Shown here: piece after piece, positions 46,145 through 48,588 of the stretch | How the letters are laid out: each line of letters starts with the position of its first letter | Position numbering within the stretch: the first letter of the stretch is position 1 | Assembly: GCA_016188455.1 (NCBI GenBank) | Contig: JACPHR010000013.1 | Coordinates: forward strand, 1 to 48,588 | DNA: 48,588 nucleotides | DNA from: Candidatus Tayloriibacteriota bacterium | GTDB taxonomy: Bacteria; Patescibacteriota; Minisyncoccia; Phycocordibacterales; SIBU01 | Direction of reading: 5' to 3' | The notes under the pieces: generated by a model | The model's input: only the letters and a program-made list of their open reading frames with translations | Databases searched by the model: none | Told to the model about the DNA's origin: nothing | Made by a program: the position numbers and the translations under genes

Positions 46145-46196
46145 GAACATACGAATATGCGAATTATACGAATAATACGAATGGCTACGAATAAGA
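46145..46196. repeat. ACGAAT array that supplies the start of the VirB6-like gene
   Basis: CGAAT words at 46152, 46160, 46169, 46178 and 46188 (spacing 8, 9, 9 and 10). The 19-base word at 46178-46196 contains the ATG and codes for MATNK. Confidence 0.7.
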
Positions 46197-48588
46197 CCCG
46201 CCCCGCCCGAGGCGGGCGGGGGCGGGGCGGGACCTGGCTTATCACATTTTTTATAGCGGCAGTCGCGGTCGGACTGGCATTCTCGCCCGCCGGTGGTTTT
46301 AAAGCGGCTGTGTTCGCTCAAACGGATTTTAATCCTGCCATTCCGCCGCAATCAGTGGAAGATATTGAAGCCCTCGAAGCTTACAGGTCATTTGATCCTA
46401 CGGTTCCGCCGCAATCGGTGGAAGATATTGAAGCCCTAAATGCTTACACGAGGGCCAGTAACGCCGCCGATGCTTACACGGGGGGCAGTGGCGTCACCCA
46501 AGGGGCGGATAACCCCGGCGCCAAGGCGGCGGCGGTTCAAGAGAAGGGCGCCCCGCCCAAGAAACCGAAAACGATAGGTTGTATCGCACTTACTGTCCTA
46601 GGGGTCCCAGTCGCCTTTAACTGGGACGCCTGCGCCGCCAATATCGTCTACCTCATCATGTGGATTTTCTCCTGGATACTCTGGCTGGCCGGGATAATCC
46701 TGGACATGTCCATCTACTACACCCTCAACCTCTCCGACCTCATGAGCCATGTGCCGGTGGTTGACATCGGCTGGAAAATTTTCCGCGACCTCGCCAACAT
46801 CTTGTTCATCTTTATTCTTCTTTGGATAGCCATCGGCACCATTTTAGGGTTAGTTTCGGGGAAAACCAAAGAGATGGTTTTCCACTTGGTTATTGTGGCG
46901 CTTCTTATGAACTTCTCGCTCTTCATCACCAAAGCGGTCATTGACGGGTCAAATATCGTGGCCCTCCATTTCTATAACCTCATAGTAACGCCGAGCGCCG
47001 GCAGAACCGGTTTGGCGGCTCTGACGCCTAACTCAAGCTTCTCCGGCGCCTTCATGGAGGGGTTAAGAATCCAAACCCTCTACGACCCTCAAACAGCCGG
47101 CGGGCAAGCGCTGCGAGATACGGGTAGCTTCACCGACTTTGCCGCTCAAGTAAGCGGGGTGGTCATCAACATGGGGAAGGTTATCCTCATGGGCCTTTTA
47201 GGCATCATCTTGATGCTCACCGCCGCCTATGTCTTTTTGGTAGCCGCCATTCTATTCATCATCCGGGTCGTTGTCTTAATGATGGTGATGATTCTCTCGC
47301 CTTTGGCCTTCCTGGCCTTCGCTCTGCCCGCCGCCAAAGAATACGCCGAGGTGTGGAGAAAACAGCTCATCAACCAGTCCCTCTTCGCGCCGCTTTACCT
47401 TGCCCTCTCTTATGTGGTGGTAGGAACCATTCAGTCCGACGCCTTCAAATATGGAGTAATGTCAGTCAACAGACAAGATACCACGGCCGCGGCGGCGGCC
47501 ACGGTAACCTCAGCGGCGGCCGTGTTTGGTATCGGTCCCGGCGGAGCGGTTTCCACCGCCGGCTTCGCCTTCGTTTTCAATTTTATTATTTTGATTGCCT
47601 TGATGCTGGCCTCCATTCTCGTGGCCAAGAAAATGGGAGCCATCGGGGTGGAAACCGCCGTCAAGCTCGGCAAAGAGGCGCGCGGGTTTGTGGGCAGGCA
47701 GATTATGCGCGGCACTTATGTCACTGCCGCTGGCGGGGTGGTTGGTTATGGCGCTAAAGGAGTGGGGGCGGTCGTGGGTAGAATTCCCGGTTTAAAAAAT
47801 GTCGGGGATAAAATTTCCGGCTTCGGTGAAAAAACCATGGAAGGAGCTGAAAGGGTTCAGAAGAAAATTGACATCGCCGAGCTGGACAAAAAATTCGGTA
47901 AGAGTACGTTTGGCAGGACGGAACTCGGCGATTTCATTAGACAAGAAACTACTGGCGGTGCTCTTTTCGGAGTCAAAGCCAAATTCGGCGCCGAGAAGAC
48001 GGTCAAACAGGCTTATGAGGAAAGCGAGAAATTGCGTGAGTTGCGAGAGGATACTAGAAATAAAGAGGCGGTTCAACAAGCCGCAGACCGTCTAAAAATT
48101 GCGGAACAAGCCGAGAAAGCTTACGCGAGACCGGATATAAAAAACTTCACCGATAAAGATGGGAAAGTTGATGAACAGGGATTCGCAGCGGCTGAACAAA
48201 CCTATATTGAAAAATTGAAAGAGATTCTTAGGCCTAAAAGAGATGATTTTGAAAACAGCTCGGATTTTGACGCGGCAGAAAAATTTTACCGAAAAATCGT
48301 TGAACAACTTGATCTTAAACAACCCAAAAGGGCCGATTTTTCTACGCAAGCGGAATTTGATGCGGCGCTCACAGCTTATGAGAACAGACCACTTGAGCGA
48401 CCGACATCACACGCCTCAACCACAGAGTTAAAAGTGGCGCAAATAATGTATGACAATATTGAAAAGCAAAAGACAATGCAGGAAAAGGATACCGAGGAGA
48501 AAAGAGCGGCAGTGGGGACGGCTATGAACTTTTTGTCTCCCCAAGGTTTTGCCGAACTAAGCGAGCGTGATATTAAAGAGCTTGCGCC
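46181..48588 (+). CDS. VirB6/TrbL-like membrane protein (runs off the right edge)
   Basis: An open frame of 802 codons has no stop before the edge. After a Gly/Arg-rich start (encoded by a GC hairpin) comes a signal-type helix (WLITFFIAAVAVGLAFSPAG), then two 21-residue repeats (52-72 and 73-93) each with PPQSVEDIEAL. A membrane region (~125-490) has at least six spans (IVYLIMWIFSWILWLAGIIL, ILFIFILLWIAIGTILG, VILMGLLGIIL, FIIRVVVLMMVMILSPLAFL). AKKMGAIGVETAVKLG leads to a long soluble helical tail. This plan matches VirB6/TrbL-type inner membrane components of type IV secretion systems in Parcubacteria. An alternative ATG at 46157 is in frame. Completion and partners such as VirB4 would lie to the right. 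Confidence 0.82.
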   Translation, partial: MATNKTRPARGGRGRGGTWLITFFIAAVAVGLAFSPAGGFKAAVFAQTDFNPAIPPQSVEDIEALEAYRSFDPTVPPQSVEDIEALNAYTRASNAADAYTGGSGVTQGADNPGAKAAAVQEKGAPPKKPKTIGCIALTVLGVPVAFNWDACAANIVYLIMWIFSWILWLAGIILDMSIYYTLNLSDLMSHVPVVDIGWKIFRDLANILFIFILLWIAIGTILGLVSGKTKEMVFHLVIVALLMNFSLFITKAVIDGSNIVALHFYNLIVTPSAGRTGLAALTPNSSFSGAFMEGLRIQTLYDPQTAGGQALRDTGSFTDFAAQVSGVVINMGKVILMGLLGIILMLTAAYVFLVAAILFIIRVVVLMMVMILSPLAFLAFALPAAKEYAEVWRKQLINQSLFAPLYLALSYVVVGTIQSDAFKYGVMSVNRQDTTAAAAATVTSAAAVFGIGPGGAVSTAGFAFVFNFIILIALMLASILVAKKMGAIGVETAVKLGKEARGFVGRQIMRGTYVTAAGGVVGYGAKGVGAVVGRIPGLKNVGDKISGFGEKTMEGAERVQKKIDIAELDKKFGKSTFGRTELGDFIRQETTGGALFGVKAKFGAEKTVKQAYEESEKLRELREDTRNKEAVQQAADRLKIAEQAEKAYARPDIKNFTDKDGKVDEQGFAAAEQTYIEKLKEILRPKRDDFENSSDFDAAEKFYRKIVEQLDLKQPKRADFSTQAEFDAALTAYENRPLERPTSHASTTELKVAQIMYDNIEKQKTMQEKDTEEKRAAVGTAMNFLSPQGFAELSERDIKELA

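Overview
The window looks like a chromosome segment of a Patescibacteria/CPR bacterium, most likely a Parcubacteria-type lineage. The reasons are: small core proteins (a 344-residue trigger factor with no room for the PPIase domain), many secreted or single-membrane-span proteins of unknown function, PaaX/Cas2-like genes, RNHCP and four-helix-bundle (S23) proteins, a type IV secretion/pilus-type cluster at the right edge, and many genes whose -10 box lies only 6-13 bases before the start codon. UGA is used as an ordinary stop, so this is not a code-25 lineage. No rRNA gene or CRISPR array is present.

Layout. 1-5.6 kb: minus-strand secreted proteins, including a ~1060-residue multidomain surface protein. 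5.7-11.4 kb: nusA, a membrane pyrophosphatase and trigger factor. 11.4-12.2 kb: a PaaX/Cas2-like gene between two copies of one ~40-bp palindrome. 12.2-16.4 kb: rsmE, clpP, RNase Y and HU. 16.4-20.6 kb: a RelE/RHH toxin-antitoxin pair, an intact IS1595-type insertion sequence with an 8-bp target duplication, an unknown 595-residue protein, tRNA-Gly and a homing-endonuclease-like gene broken by an in-frame TGA. 20.6-25.9 kb: a trypsin-like protease, an RNHCP protein, a tRNA-Pro that appears to be interrupted by another tRNA-Pro, yraN, tRNA-Gly, tRNA-Arg and the CCA enzyme. 25.9-35.3 kb: exonuclease III, a pilin-like protein, S15, an S23-type protein, a NYN nuclease, a frameshifted PNPase, a DksA-like protein and ComM. 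35.5-41.4 kb: a zinc-ribbon protein, a LysM/M23 peptidase, a PcrA/UvrD helicase, RsmA and a peptidoglycan-binding protein. 41.5-42.4 kb: a second PaaX/Cas2-like gene, again between two copies of its own ~40-bp palindrome. 42.5-48.6 kb: a TSP3/EF-hand-like protein, an 827-residue exported protein and a VirB6/TrbL-like membrane protein that runs off the edge.

Themes. (1) RNA metabolism is over-represented (nusA, rny, pnp, rpsO, rsmE, rsmA, cca, NYN nuclease), and nusA, rny and pnp each have a strongly structured leader. (2) Non-coding space is filled by short repeats: heptamer-periodic arrays often facing each other, ACGAAT arrays with 8-10-base spacing, and at least three palindrome families. 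Some appear to have entered genes in frame (rsmE, rsmA, exonuclease III, possibly cca) or to supply start codons.

The most interesting candidate for an undescribed system is the pair of PaaX/Cas2-like genes, each bracketed by two copies of its own palindrome. This resembles a REP/RAYT-type arrangement but with a Cas2-fold protein. A simple operator explanation remains possible.
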